Assembly (NCBI RefSeq): GCF_017309185.1
Contig: NZ_JAEKJZ010000004.1
Location: 1 to 64,000, forward strand
Direction of reading: 5' to 3'
From: Roseibium aggregatum
GTDB lineage: Bacteria > Pseudomonadota > Alphaproteobacteria > Rhizobiales > Stappiaceae
DNA length: 64,000 nucleotides
In this document: one piece after another, positions 43,829-53,424 of the stretch
How the letters are laid out: each line of letters opens with the position of its first letter
Numbering within the stretch: position 1 is the stretch's first letter
The notes under the pieces: model-generated
Seen by the model: only the letters and a program-made list of their open reading frames with translations
What the model was told of the DNA's origin: nothing
Databases searched by the model: none
Translations under genes and position numbers: made by a program

Positions 43829-45934
43829 ATGAATGTGACCCCATCGATCGACAACGCCCCGCAAGAGGGCGATCCTGTGCGAAACGTCGAGACGTCCAAT
43901 GTCGCCGGTGTCGATGTCGGAGGTACCTTTACCGATCTCGTGCTCTATGACGCACGGTCGAAGGCCGTGCGTCTGGCCAAGACCCCGACCACGCTGGACA
44001 ACCAGGCCATCGGCGTCCTGAAGGCGCTCGAGATGGCCGACACGGACCTTGCCACCCTGGACCTGATCGTGCACGGCACGACGACCACGACCAACGCCGT
44101 GCTCGAACGCAAGATGTGCAAGACCGGCCTGATCACGACCGCAGGGTTCCGGGATATTCTGGAACTCGGCCGCAGGACGCGGCCGAATCCTTATGGCATG
44201 AAGGGGGAGTTTGTTCCCGTAATCCCGCGCGACCTGCGCCTGGAAGTGTCCGAGCGCCTCTATGCCGATGGCACGGTCTACAAGGAGCTGGACGAAGACG
44301 CTTTGAAAGCGGCGCTGAAGGCTCTCATCGACAAGGGCTGCGAGGCGCTGGTTATCCACTTCCTCCATTCCTATGCCAATCCGGCCCATGAATTGCGCGC
44401 GGGCGAAATCGCGCGGGAGATCTGGCCGAACGAGAACATCACACTCGGCCACGCGCTGCTGTCCGAAAGCCGCGAATTCGAGCGTGGCGTGACGGCGGCG
44501 ATCAATGCCTCCGTCCAGCCGCTGCTGCGCCGCTATGTCGAGCGGCTCGCCGATCAGCTTGCCGACAAGGGGTACCTGCACGACGTTCTGGTCATGAACG
44601 GCAACGGCGGCATGGTGTCGGCGCGACGGGTGTCGGTCGAAGCCGCCAAGACCGTCATGTCCGGTCCGGCCTCCGGTGTCATGGCGGCCGCCTATACCGG
44701 CCGGCGGGCGGGCATTCCCAATCTCCTGACCTACGACATGGGCGGCACCTCCACGGATGTGGCCCTGATCCGGAACGCGGAACCGGCCGTTTCCAACGAG
44801 ATCGAGATCGAATACGCCATGCCGATCCACGTCCCCATGGTGGATGTGCGCACGGTTGGCGCGGGCGGTGGATCGATTGCCAAGATCACCGAAGCCGGTT
44901 TGCTGCAGGTGGGGCCGGAAAGTGCCGGGTCCACGCCGGGCCCGATCTGCTATGGGCGCGGCGGCACGGAACCGACGATCTCCGACGCCAATCTTCTGCT
45001 TGGCCGGATGAATCCGGAAAAGCTGAACGCGGCTTCCGCGAAGGTGTCTCTTGCGGATATCGAGAAGGTTTTCGAGGAGCGGCTGGGTGCGCCGCTGGGC
45101 GTGAGCGCACAGGAGGCGGCGGCCGCGGTGTTGCGCATTGCCAATACCCGCATGGCGGATGCCGTCCGGATGGTTTCCATCAGTCTTGGCGAGGACCCGC
45201 GCGACTATGCCCTGTTCGCCTTCGGTGGCGCCGGGCCGCTGCATGCCACGGCGATCGCGCGCGAACTGGCTGTCCCGAAAGTGCTGGTGCCGTCGCGGCC
45301 CGGAATTACCAACGCGCTCGGTTGTGTGGTTGCCGATCTCCGGCACGACTACGTCAACACCGTGAACAAGCCGCTCAGCCAGCTGGATATCGCCCAGGTT
45401 CATGCGCTTTTCGATCAGCAGGCGGGCGACGGCCGGGCCCTGATCGAAAAGGAAAAGGTCGAGATCGAGGATCTGAAGGAGATCTATTCGGTCGACATGC
45501 AGTTCCAGGGGCAGACCCATCTGCTACGTGTGCCCCTGCCCGGACCGCGTCCGAGCGTCGAGGATTTGCAGGCATTGTTCGAAAAGGCCTATTTCGCCCG
45601 CTTCCGGGTCGAGCTGCCGGAAATCAAGGCGACCCTCGTCAACGTCAACTGTTCGGTGATCGGGCGGCGGGCGGAGGTCGACCTGTCGCTGCTGATCGAT
45701 CCGAAGGGGCGCAAGGCTACTCTTGAAGAGGCGCGGGCGGGCACCCGCCAGGTCTGGTTCGACGGTCCGGTGGAGACCCCGATCTACTGGCGCGATCACC
45801 TGCCGCTCGACGCGGAGATTTCCGGGCCGGCGATCGTCGAGCAGATGGACACGACGATCGTGATCGACCCGGGCGACAAGGCGGTTCAGGACGCGGACGG
45901 CAATATCATCATCGAACTGGGAGCCGGCGCATGA
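43829..45934 (+). CDS. hyuA: Hydantoinase A / ATP-dependent lactamase subunit
   Basis: This protein of about 701 residues has the actin-like ATPase blocks GVDVGGTFTDLV and DMGGTSTDVAL plus HGTTTTTNAVLER, as in N-methylhydantoinase A, acetophenone carboxylase and 5-oxoprolinase. These enzymes spend ATP to hydrolyse or carboxylate. With HyuB it could open a cyclic lactam formed after ring reduction. The start is ATG 43829 or GTG 43877, the latter with a better ribosome site (GAGGG). Confidence 0.92.
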   Translation: MNVTPSIDNAPQEGDPVRNVETSNVAGVDVGGTFTDLVLYDARSKAVRLAKTPTTLDNQAIGVLKALEMADTDLATLDLIVHGTTTTTNAVLERKMCKTGLITTAGFRDILELGRRTRPNPYGMKGEFVPVIPRDLRLEVSERLYADGTVYKELDEDALKAALKALIDKGCEALVIHFLHSYANPAHELRAGEIAREIWPNENITLGHALLSESREFERGVTAAINASVQPLLRRYVERLADQLADKGYLHDVLVMNGNGGMVSARRVSVEAAKTVMSGPASGVMAAAYTGRRAGIPNLLTYDMGGTSTDVALIRNAEPAVSNEIEIEYAMPIHVPMVDVRTVGAGGGSIAKITEAGLLQVGPESAGSTPGPICYGRGGTEPTISDANLLLGRMNPEKLNAASAKVSLADIEKVFEERLGAPLGVSAQEAAAAVLRIANTRMADAVRMVSISLGEDPRDYALFAFGGAGPLHATAIARELAVPKVLVPSRPGITNALGCVVADLRHDYVNTVNKPLSQLDIAQVHALFDQQAGDGRALIEKEKVEIEDLKEIYSVDMQFQGQTHLLRVPLPGPRPSVEDLQALFEKAYFARFRVELPEIKATLVNVNCSVIGRRAEVDLSLLIDPKGRKATLEEARAGTRQVWFDGPVETPIYWRDHLPLDAEISGPAIVEQMDTTIVIDPGDKAVQDADGNIIIELGAGA

Positions 45935-47613
45935 CCATCGATCCGATTACCTTGAGCGTCATCCAGTCCGGTCTGCAGCAGGTCTGCGACGAGATGGATC
46001 TGAGTTTTTCCCGCGCCGCCTTTTCGCCGGTGATCGCCGAGGCCAACGACCGCTCCGACGGTATTTATTCCGCGGTCGACGGCTCGCTGATCGCGCAGGG
46101 TGCGCAAGGGTTGCCGGTCTTTGTCGGCACCATGCAGTATTCCACAAGGACGCTGATCGAGATGATCGGCGACGGCCGCGTCGCGGCTCCGAAGCCGGGC
46201 GACATCTATATCGTCAACGATCCCTATCTCGGCGGTACGCATCTGATGGATGTCCGCTTTGCCATGCCGTTTTACCGCGACGGCGAGATCTTCTGCTGGC
46301 TGTCCAACACGGGGCACTGGCCGGATACGGGCGGGGCCGTGCCGGGCGGATTTTCGGCGTCGGCCACCTCCGTTGAGCAGGAAGGTCTGCGGTTGCCGCC
46401 GGTGCGGCTCTTCAAGGAAGGCAAGCTGGACGAGGAGATCTACTCCATCATCTGCTCCAACATTCGTGTGGCGGAGCAGCGGATCGGCGACGTGAAGGCC
46501 CAGGCCGCCGCGCTCCTGGTCGGCGAGGAGCGATTGAACCGGATCCTCGACCGTTACGGCGACGATGTGGTGCGCGAAGCCATTTCGGAACTGCGTCACC
46601 GGGCCGCCGACCAGATGCGGGCCAATTGCCGGCTGATCCCGGAGGGCACCTACCGCTCGGTCGCCTACGTCGACAGTGACGGTGTGGTCAACGAGCCGCT
46701 CGAAATCCGGCTGGCGATCATCGCGAAGGACGGCGAGCTGACCTTCGATTTCACAGGGTCCTCGAAACCCTGCATGGGGCCGATGAATTCGGTTCTGGCC
46801 ACCACCCTGTCGTCCGTTTACCTGGCCATGCGCCACATCTTCCCGGACGTCCCAATCAGCGCCGGGGCCTTCGAGCCTCTGACCGTTCTGCGGCCCGAAG
46901 GAACGTTTCTCGATGCGCATTATCCCCGTCCGGTCTCGGGCTGCGCGGCGGAAGTCAGCCAGCGGATCGCGGAAGCGGTCTTCGCGGCGCTGGTGGAAGC
47001 TTTGCCAGACCGGGTAACGGCGGCGCCCGCGGGCAGTTCGGGCAACTTCGCGCTCGGCGGTCACGATCCGGCGCGCAACCGGGGCTTCGTCATGTATCAG
47101 ATTTCCGGTGGCGGCTACGGTGGCAATCAGGACCACGACGGCCTGTCGAACGGCTGTTCGACCATCGGCATTTCGAAAGCCCCACCGGTGGAAATCATGG
47201 AGCAGCAGTTTCCGGTTCTCTATCACCGCTATGCGTTGCGCGAGGGTTCAGGCGGCGCGGGCAAGCATCGCGGCGGATTCGGGCTCGACTATGAGATCGA
47301 GCTGTTGCGAGGCCATGCGACGGCGAGCTTCGTCATGGACCACGGCCGCTTCGGGCCTCAAGGCGCGCTTGGCGGCAAGGATGGCCTGCCCAACTCCGTT
47401 CGCGTCACCCAGGGGGGGGAGGAGGTCATTCCGGAACATCTGTCGAAGGCTCAGGACATTCCGCTTCAGCCCGGAGACCGGGTGCGTGTCGGAACCCCCG
47501 GTGGGGGCGGTTACGGCAAGCCGGAAGACCGCGATCCGAAACTGATCGACGAAGATATCCGCCTTGGACGCTACACGGCGGAACAGGCCGGAGCGTTGTT
47601 CGGGCGCACGTGA
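45931..47613 (+). CDS. hyuB: Hydantoinase B subunit
   Basis: This 560-residue partner of HyuA has the family blocks NDPYLGGTHLMDV (around residue 92), FDFTGSS and the C-terminal PGGGGYGKPEDRD. It overlaps hyuA by 4 bp (ATGA). HyuA-HyuB pairs act on hydantoins, oxoproline or lactams. It ends the plus-strand operon, with a 19-bp gap to the convergent glycosyltransferase gene. Confidence 0.92.
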   Translation: MTIDPITLSVIQSGLQQVCDEMDLSFSRAAFSPVIAEANDRSDGIYSAVDGSLIAQGAQGLPVFVGTMQYSTRTLIEMIGDGRVAAPKPGDIYIVNDPYLGGTHLMDVRFAMPFYRDGEIFCWLSNTGHWPDTGGAVPGGFSASATSVEQEGLRLPPVRLFKEGKLDEEIYSIICSNIRVAEQRIGDVKAQAAALLVGEERLNRILDRYGDDVVREAISELRHRAADQMRANCRLIPEGTYRSVAYVDSDGVVNEPLEIRLAIIAKDGELTFDFTGSSKPCMGPMNSVLATTLSSVYLAMRHIFPDVPISAGAFEPLTVLRPEGTFLDAHYPRPVSGCAAEVSQRIAEAVFAALVEALPDRVTAAPAGSSGNFALGGHDPARNRGFVMYQISGGGYGGNQDHDGLSNGCSTIGISKAPPVEIMEQQFPVLYHRYALREGSGGAGKHRGGFGLDYEIELLRGHATASFVMDHGRFGPQGALGGKDGLPNSVRVTQGGEEVIPEHLSKAQDIPLQPGDRVRVGTPGGGGYGKPEDRDPKLIDEDIRLGRYTAEQAGALFGRT

Positions 47614-47632
47614 TCACGAGACTGCCTGTCGG

Positions 47633-48886
47633 TCATGGAAACTGAACCTGTGAGGCTTTCCCGTCGGATCGCGATCCTCTCGCGATGATCTTCTGAAGGA
47701 ACGTCTGCAGGCGCAAAACGCAATCCGTCAGCTCGAAGCGGGTCTGGACGGTTTGCCGCGCGGTGGCGCGCATGGTCTGCTGGGCCTCCGGCCTCTCAAG
47801 CATATCCTCAATTCTTGCAGCGATTTGTTCCACGTCCTGAAAGTCTGCCAGGAGGCCGTTTTTTCCGTGGGCGATCACTTCCTGAACCGGTGCGGTGCGC
47901 GATCCGACAATGGGCGCGCCGCAGGCCATCGCCTCCAGCAGCGACCACGACAGCACGAAGGGATAGGTCAGGTAGACATGGGCCGCTGTGACCTGGAACA
48001 GGCGGATGAGGTCCTTGTGCGGGATCTGCCCCAGAAAATGGATACGGTCGGGAGCCAGCCCTGTTTCCTCAAGCAGAACCTTCCGCCAACTGGTGCCTTC
48101 CCCGGCGGACTGCCCGTAACTGACGCCGTCGCCGCCGGCAACGACGAAGCGTACCGACGGGTTGTGTTCGGCGACCATTGCGGCCGCGCGCATGAATTGC
48201 GGAAACCCCCGATAGGGCTCCAGATCTCTTGCGGCGAATGTGACAACGGGATCGCCGGCCGTGAGCAGGGTTCCGTCCGCGAGACGGAAGGTCGCCAGCG
48301 GATCGGGACGGGCCCGGTGGCAGTCAATGCCTTCGTGATGAACGAGGATTTTCGACCGATAGGCTTCAGGGTAACGGCTTTTCTGCCAGGCGGTCGGGCT
48401 GATGCCACAGTCCACCTGGTCCAGCGCAGTCAGTTGAACCGCGTTGCGCAGACGGATGGTCTGGCGTTGCTGAAGCGTCTCGGTTTCGCCAGGCTCGAAC
48501 CCGACGTCGCCGCTCTTGGGCTGGAAATAATACTCGCAGTAGCCGATGGCGGGCGTATCCGGCAGGACGTCCTTTATGAACGACATGCCGCCCCAGGCGG
48601 TGTGGCCCATGACGAGATCCGGTTTGCGTCCGCTGAAGTTCATACGGTTGAGGATCGCGGCGACCCGGCGCCCGGCCTCGATATAGGGTATGGATTTCGC
48701 CCCCTTTTGCACGCCGGCGGCCTGGCTGTTGCCACCGGTATCTGCGTAGCGGAGCACTCTGAGGCCGGGAACCGGCCGGTCAATCGTTTCGCAAATGAGA
48801 GTGACAGTCCAGCCTTCAGCGATCAGGCGCCGGGCAATGTGAACAAACTGCCCGGGCCCGTGCCTGTGCACGAACACGATGTGCAT
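47633..48886 (-). CDS. GT4-type glycosyltransferase of the exopolysaccharide locus
   Basis: This 417-residue GT-B enzyme starts MHIVFVHRHGPGQFVHIARRL and has the C-terminal donor-binding segment YPFVLSWSLLEAMACGAPIVGS, with Glu in the E-x7-E-like region typical of GT4. It probably transfers a nucleotide-sugar to a lipid-linked or growing glycan in the cytoplasm. It lies 15 bp downstream of the MarR regulator on the same strand, the place expC/wgcA occupies in Sinorhizobium; equivalence is inferred from synteny only. Confidence 0.85.
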   Translation of the reverse strand: MHIVFVHRHGPGQFVHIARRLIAEGWTVTLICETIDRPVPGLRVLRYADTGGNSQAAGVQKGAKSIPYIEAGRRVAAILNRMNFSGRKPDLVMGHTAWGGMSFIKDVLPDTPAIGYCEYYFQPKSGDVGFEPGETETLQQRQTIRLRNAVQLTALDQVDCGISPTAWQKSRYPEAYRSKILVHHEGIDCHRARPDPLATFRLADGTLLTAGDPVVTFAARDLEPYRGFPQFMRAAAMVAEHNPSVRFVVAGGDGVSYGQSAGEGTSWRKVLLEETGLAPDRIHFLGQIPHKDLIRLFQVTAAHVYLTYPFVLSWSLLEAMACGAPIVGSRTAPVQEVIAHGKNGLLADFQDVEQIAARIEDMLERPEAQQTMRATARQTVQTRFELTDCVLRLQTFLQKIIARGSRSDGKASQVQFP

Positions 48887-48901
48887 CGGTTTCGCCCGCG
48901 C

Positions 48902-49504
48902 TTAAAAGCCGTTTGTGACCGGCCGAGTGGTATGCTGCTGGATGTCCGTCGCCCAGACGACTTCAAGCCTGCGCAGCATCGAGATCGTTTCTTCAAGAGC
49001 TCGCCGGTCCTGCTCGCTCCTGACGATCTGGTTCTGGTTCACCTCGTCCGCGGAGGTGATCGCCTTGCAGAGCTGCTTGCCCTTGTCGGTGAGCCGGATA
49101 CGGGCGGACCGCCGGTCGCGCGCGGATGCGGATCGGTCGACATAGCCTGACTGAACCAGTTGCTTGAGACTGTAGGAGGCGTTGGACCCAAGGTAATGAC
49201 CGCGGTCCATCAGATCCCTGACGGAAAGGTCATCGTCTCCAATGGTGAACAAGAGCATTGCATGGGAGGGTGAGATGTCGTCGGCGCCTATTCTGCTCAG
49301 GTCTACACGCAGACGGTCGAGGTAACGGCGGTACATTCGCTCGATAACCCTGACGAGTTCAAAGTGACTTCCCGGTGAGAAGGCGTTTGTGTCGGAGTGA
49401 GTTCTGTCGCCCCTCGTTTTCAGCTCGGTGGTTTCTATCATAGGTTCAGTGGTGCTGATGTGCACGCTTGAAGAGAACGCTGCCTCGTCGAAGACTTTGT
49501 GCAT
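48902..49504 (-). CDS. wggR: MarR-family regulator, ExpG/WggR- or LdtR-like
   Basis: This 200-residue MarR relative has a long N-terminal extension and the segment RGHYLGSNASYSLKQLVQSGYVDRSASARDRRS, typical of the rhizobial ExpG(WggR)/LdtR group. WggR activates galactoglucan genes in Sinorhizobium. Its position between a glycosyltransferase and a type I exporter operon, divergent from the latter, favours WggR over LdtR. A 19-bp perfect palindrome lies 21 nt upstream of its start codon and is a likely autoregulatory site. Confidence 0.72.
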   Translation of the reverse strand: MHKVFDEAAFSSSVHISTTEPMIETTELKTRGDRTHSDTNAFSPGSHFELVRVIERMYRRYLDRLRVDLSRIGADDISPSHAMLLFTIGDDDLSVRDLMDRGHYLGSNASYSLKQLVQSGYVDRSASARDRRSARIRLTDKGKQLCKAITSADEVNQNQIVRSEQDRRALEETISMLRRLEVVWATDIQQHTTRPVTNGF

Positions 49505-49525
49505 GTGCCCCTAACTCCCGCCAAT

Positions 49526-49544
49526 TTTCGAATTAAATTCGAAA
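49526..49544. promoter_or_regulatory. 19-bp palindrome between the MarR gene and the exporter operon
   Basis: TTTCGAATTAAATTCGAAA is a perfect palindrome around one central A, with two TTCGAA units one helical turn apart. The gap between the divergent genes (49505-49777) also holds TTCGCACCTG twice (49573-49582 and 49729-49738), the second copy being part of the palindrome TTCGCACCTGCGAA (49729-49742). These are candidate sites for the MarR protein and a second regulator. Confidence 0.55.
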
Positions 49545-49777
49545 TAATTTCATCCTGCATCTCTCCATTGTCTTCGCACCTGTATGCATTAGCTGCTTAC
49601 AATTTTATTTTTTTCTGGGTTGAAATCGTTTGTCACAATTAAAACCCAAACTTCACTCAATTTAGTCTATAACGCATGAAAAATGCTAGGGAAAAGATGT
49701 GACTTTTTCTGGGCAAGTACTGATTTTTTTCGCACCTGCGAACGCATCTTTGGGTTGAGAATTTGGAGTTGTCTTGA

Positions 49778-51526
49778 ATGGCAGGACGTAGTGAGAAGGC
49801 TGTAACTGACCCGTTACGGCTGGTGCGGGAAGCCCGTAAGACCTTTGCAACTGGGCTGATCTCTGCCGGGATCCTGAGTGGCATCGTCACGCTTCTTCAG
49901 ATGATCGTTCCGCTTTTCATGCTGCAGGTCCACGACCGGGTGCTGAACAGCCGCAGTCTCGATACGCTTACCATGCTTGTCATTATTGCCGGTGGCGGAT
50001 TGGCGCTTTTCGCGATTCTCGAATTCATCCGGAGCCAGATTTTCCAGGTCATGGGAACGCAGCTGGTCCGGAATCTGAATGTGATGGCGATCGAGGCCGG
50101 TGTGAAGGCGTCACTTGAAAAGGGTGGATCCCTTGCCGCGGAAGTGCTTCGCGACCTCAACGATTTGCGCTCCTTCATCACCAGCAACGCAATCAGTGCG
50201 CCTCTGGAGGCGGTCTGGGTTCCCTTGTTCCTTCTGGTGCTGATGGCCATGCATCCCTACTACGGGATTCTGGCCGTGATCTCGGCGGTCATCCTGATCG
50301 GGCTTAATCTCGTCTCCGACATGACCACCCGGTCTCTACTCAAGGAAGCCAACCGGGCGAATGTGGAAAACATCGCGACCATATCCTCCACGCTGCGCCA
50401 CGCGGAGACCATCGAGGCCATGGGGATCATGCCGGCGCTGACCCGGCGCTGGCGCAAGGGGCAGATTCACGCCAACGAACTCATGGCGCAGGGAAACGCG
50501 CGTGGAAAGGCGATCCATGCCCTGACCAGAAGCTTGAGGTTCGGTATGCAGATTTCCGTGCTCGCTCTCGGCGCGGATCTGGTCATCAAGGGAGAAGTGT
50601 CCGCGGGCACCATGATCGCGGCCAGCATCCTGACCGGGCGTCTGCTGATGCCGTTCGACAACATGACGGAAAACTGGCGTCAATGGGTGTTCGCCGCCAC
50701 CGCCTGGGGGCGGGTCCGGGACGTTATCGAAAACCATTCCTCGATCCGCCAGACCGTTCCGACACCGCCCAGTCAGGGGCAGCTCATGGTCGACCGGCTC
50801 GTGTTCGCGGTTCCCGGAGCGCCGGTTCCCGTCATCAAGGGCATTTCCTTCACGCTCGAACCTGGGGACGTGCTTGGCATTGTCGGCCCATCCGCGGCAG
50901 GCAAGTCCACGCTGGCCCGATTGCTTGTGGGCGCGTTGCAGCCGACGACGGGCGGTGTCTTCCTGGACGGCCATAATGTCTATCTGTGGGAGCGCGCTTC
51001 GTTCGGCGCCATGGTCGGATACCTGCCGCAGTCGGTGTCCCTGCTGGACGGGACGGTGCGGGAAAACATTTCGCGCATGTACGATGCGGACCCTCAGATG
51101 GTCATCAGCGCGGCGCGCGCGGCGGGTGTTCACGAGATGATCGGGCGGATGCCGCTCGGCTACGACACACCCGTGGGCGACACCAAATACACGCTCTCCG
51201 GCGGGCAGAAGCAACGGGTCGCGCTTGCGCGCGCCTTGTTCGGCAGTCCGCGGCTCTTGGTGCTCGACGAACCGAACGCCAATCTCGACACGGAAGGTGA
51301 AGTGGCCCTGGTGCGGGCGATCAAAAGCGCCAAGGCGAGTGGTGCGATCGTGGTGGTGATAGCCCACCGGCCCGCGATCATGGAGGCAGCCGACAAGATC
51401 CTCGTGCTGGAAGACGGCCGGATCGGTCAGTTCGGGGACAGGACAGAAGTCGTCAGCAATATCTCAGGCCGGCTTCCCGCGCCGGCGCCCAAAACCGGAA
51501 TTGCCTCCAAGGGAGAAGTCGCATGA
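49778..51526 (+). CDS. wgdA: Type I secretion ABC exporter (PrtD/ExpD1-like)
   Basis: This 582-residue ABC protein has an N-terminal six-helix membrane domain (first segments around residues 27-90) and a C-terminal ATPase with Walker A GPSAAGKST (about 372-380), signature LSGGQKQRVALARAL and Walker B LLVLDEPNANLD. There is no C39 peptidase domain, as usual for RTX exporters. It works with the membrane fusion protein next to it and a TolC homologue encoded elsewhere to export the RTX protein downstream. The symbol rests on synteny with the exp/wg cluster. Confidence 0.85.
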   Translation: MAGRSEKAVTDPLRLVREARKTFATGLISAGILSGIVTLLQMIVPLFMLQVHDRVLNSRSLDTLTMLVIIAGGGLALFAILEFIRSQIFQVMGTQLVRNLNVMAIEAGVKASLEKGGSLAAEVLRDLNDLRSFITSNAISAPLEAVWVPLFLLVLMAMHPYYGILAVISAVILIGLNLVSDMTTRSLLKEANRANVENIATISSTLRHAETIEAMGIMPALTRRWRKGQIHANELMAQGNARGKAIHALTRSLRFGMQISVLALGADLVIKGEVSAGTMIAASILTGRLLMPFDNMTENWRQWVFAATAWGRVRDVIENHSSIRQTVPTPPSQGQLMVDRLVFAVPGAPVPVIKGISFTLEPGDVLGIVGPSAAGKSTLARLLVGALQPTTGGVFLDGHNVYLWERASFGAMVGYLPQSVSLLDGTVRENISRMYDADPQMVISAARAAGVHEMIGRMPLGYDTPVGDTKYTLSGGQKQRVALARALFGSPRLLVLDEPNANLDTEGEVALVRAIKSAKASGAIVVVIAHRPAIMEAADKILVLEDGRIGQFGDRTEVVSNISGRLPAPAPKTGIASKGEVA

Positions 51527-52905
51527 CTGGCCGAACGGGAAACCAGGTGGGGGCGCCGCTTCCAGGGCACGCCGACCATGGGACGCCTTACTGGATGGTG
51601 CCGCAAAACGACATGGACGAAAAGGAACCTGATCTGCGGCGGCCGTTGATCGCGGCGGTCGTTGCGGTCGTTGTCGGTTTCGGCGGTTTCCTGCTCTGGG
51701 GTTTCACGGCCGATCTCGACAGCGCGGCGGTCGCGACCGGCAAGGTGATCGTCGACAGCAAGCGCAAGACCATCAGCCATCTCGAAGGCGGAATTCTGCG
51801 AGGCCTGCTCGTACAGGAAGGGGACTTTGTCGATGCCGGCCAGCCGTTGGTCGAACTCGACGATACCCGGGCGCGCGCGGATCTGGCCCAGCTTCGCGGA
51901 AAACGGATAAGTCTCATGGCAAAGCTTGCCAGGCTGCGTGCGGAACGCGACCTCAAGGAGGAACTCGTCATGCCGGACGAGCTTCTCAAGGGAGGCAATC
52001 CGTCGGCCGCGGATGTGGTGGCGGCGGAGCAGCGCTTTTTCGAAAAGCGACGCGAGGTTTACGAGGGAAAGATCGCCTATCAGAAAAAAGAGATCGAGCA
52101 ATACGACGCCCAGATCGAAGCGAACAAGGCGCAGCTTGAGGCCACGAAGGAGCGGCAGTCTCTGCTGAAGGAGCGGGTCGAGGCGCTGAGCGGCCTGGAG
52201 GAGAAAGGCTACACTTCCAAGGCGATTCTCAGCGAAGCGCAGCTTGAGTTGAACGAAATGATCGGCGACGGCGGCGAGTACGCGGCGGAAATGGCGCGTG
52301 CGGAAAGGGCGAAGCAGGGGGCCGAGGTCGCCCTGTTGCAGGCGGAGCAGGAGTGGCAAAGCGATATCGCAAGCGAGATCCTTCAGGCGCAGCTCGAGTT
52401 GAACATCACCAACGAACAGATCATTTCCGCAAAGGACGTCCTTGACCGTCTCGTTGTGCATTCGCCGCAAGCGGGGATCGTCTATAACATCGAAATGCGG
52501 ACACCGGGCGGTGTCATCGAGCCCGGCAAGGCGATCATGGACATTGTCCCGCGCGATGAGAAAATGCTTGTCGAAGTGAAGATGAACCTTGAGGACATCG
52601 ACACGGTGCGCGCGGGCGCGGAGGCCAGGATCAGGCTGACGGCATACGACAAGAAGAGCACCAGCCCCCTCGAAGGCAAGGTGACCTACGTCGCGGCCGA
52701 CCAGACTGTGGATGAGCAGACCCAGGCAGCCTATTACGTGGTGCGTGCGGAGGTGGCCAAGGAGGCTCTGGAAAACAATCCGACGATCACGCTCTATCCT
52801 GGCATGCCGGCAGACGTTCTCATCGTTCGCCGGGCCAGAAAGGCGATGGAATATCTTCTCGAGCCGATCACCGAAAGCTTCAACCGGGCTTTCCGGGAGG
52901 ACTGA
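51523..52905 (+). CDS. wgdB: Type I secretion membrane fusion protein (HlyD/PrtE/ExpD2-like)
   Basis: This 460-residue HlyD-family protein has a short cytoplasmic N-terminus, one membrane segment around residues 39-60 (LIAAVVAVVVGFGGFLLWGF), a lipoyl-like half motif (ISHLEGGILRGLLVQEGDFV), a long coiled coil (about 130-300) and the beta-barrel region ending MPADVLIVRRARKAMEYLLEP. It bridges the ABC exporter and the outer-membrane channel. It overlaps the exporter by 4 bp. Confidence 0.88.
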   Translation: MTGRTGNQVGAPLPGHADHGTPYWMVPQNDMDEKEPDLRRPLIAAVVAVVVGFGGFLLWGFTADLDSAAVATGKVIVDSKRKTISHLEGGILRGLLVQEGDFVDAGQPLVELDDTRARADLAQLRGKRISLMAKLARLRAERDLKEELVMPDELLKGGNPSAADVVAAEQRFFEKRREVYEGKIAYQKKEIEQYDAQIEANKAQLEATKERQSLLKERVEALSGLEEKGYTSKAILSEAQLELNEMIGDGGEYAAEMARAERAKQGAEVALLQAEQEWQSDIASEILQAQLELNITNEQIISAKDVLDRLVVHSPQAGIVYNIEMRTPGGVIEPGKAIMDIVPRDEKMLVEVKMNLEDIDTVRAGAEARIRLTAYDKKSTSPLEGKVTYVAADQTVDEQTQAAYYVVRAEVAKEALENNPTITLYPGMPADVLIVRRARKAMEYLLEPITESFNRAFRED

Positions 52906-53424
52906 TACCGGCATTCGGAGTGTTTTTTCTTCGCTCATGCCGGCGGCCGGGGAACGTTCTTCTTACGTTGAGTTCTGCAACTTTAACGTTTTCCGGGGGA
53001 AGTAGTCTTCGGGCTTTGCTGCTCTGCACCATTTTCCGGAATTTCGGATCGTTCGCTCAGCCTTTCGCTAATGTTTCAGCGTCGAATTCCTAGTCTGATG
53101 ATTTCATTGCAGAAATAACGACATGCTAAGCTTATGAAAATTTTAAATAAATTGAAAATTAGGACGTGTTATCGGTAAATTGCATCGAAATTCGATTTAA
53201 TACGCAAATAATAAGAATGTACTTTTTCTGCGTATAGCAAATACTATTTGATAAAATTGTTCGTTGACATAATATTGCCAAAAAAAATCCTCTAATAATC
53301 CCTTTGAATATGGAAATTATTGTGTAATGGTTTTCTTGCAGCGCGAAAATCGGGGGATTGTGCGGTGCGGCACTCGGGTGTTTCCGGGGCGATGTTTATG
53401 TGAGGCGAACTTCAGGAGTTAACT
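52906..53424. promoter_or_regulatory. AT-rich upstream region of the RTX gene
   Basis: This 519-bp gap is far richer in A and T than its surroundings and has no convincing gene. It contains the palindrome ATCGAAATTCGAT (53184-53196), which shares the TCGAA unit of the 49526 palindrome, and a TTGACA hexamer at 53264-53269 without a well-spaced -10. A long leader and regulated promoter for the RTX gene are likely; details cannot be fixed by eye. Confidence 0.5.

Noticed and set aside
43742..45520. Long minus-strand open frame opposite hyuA
   Set aside because: No family resemblance and no ribosome site; antisense shadow of the hydantoinase gene.
49665..49673. TATAAC as a -10 for the exporter operon
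   Set aside because: No -35 hexamer at acceptable spacing was found; TTGTCA is about 32 bp upstream.
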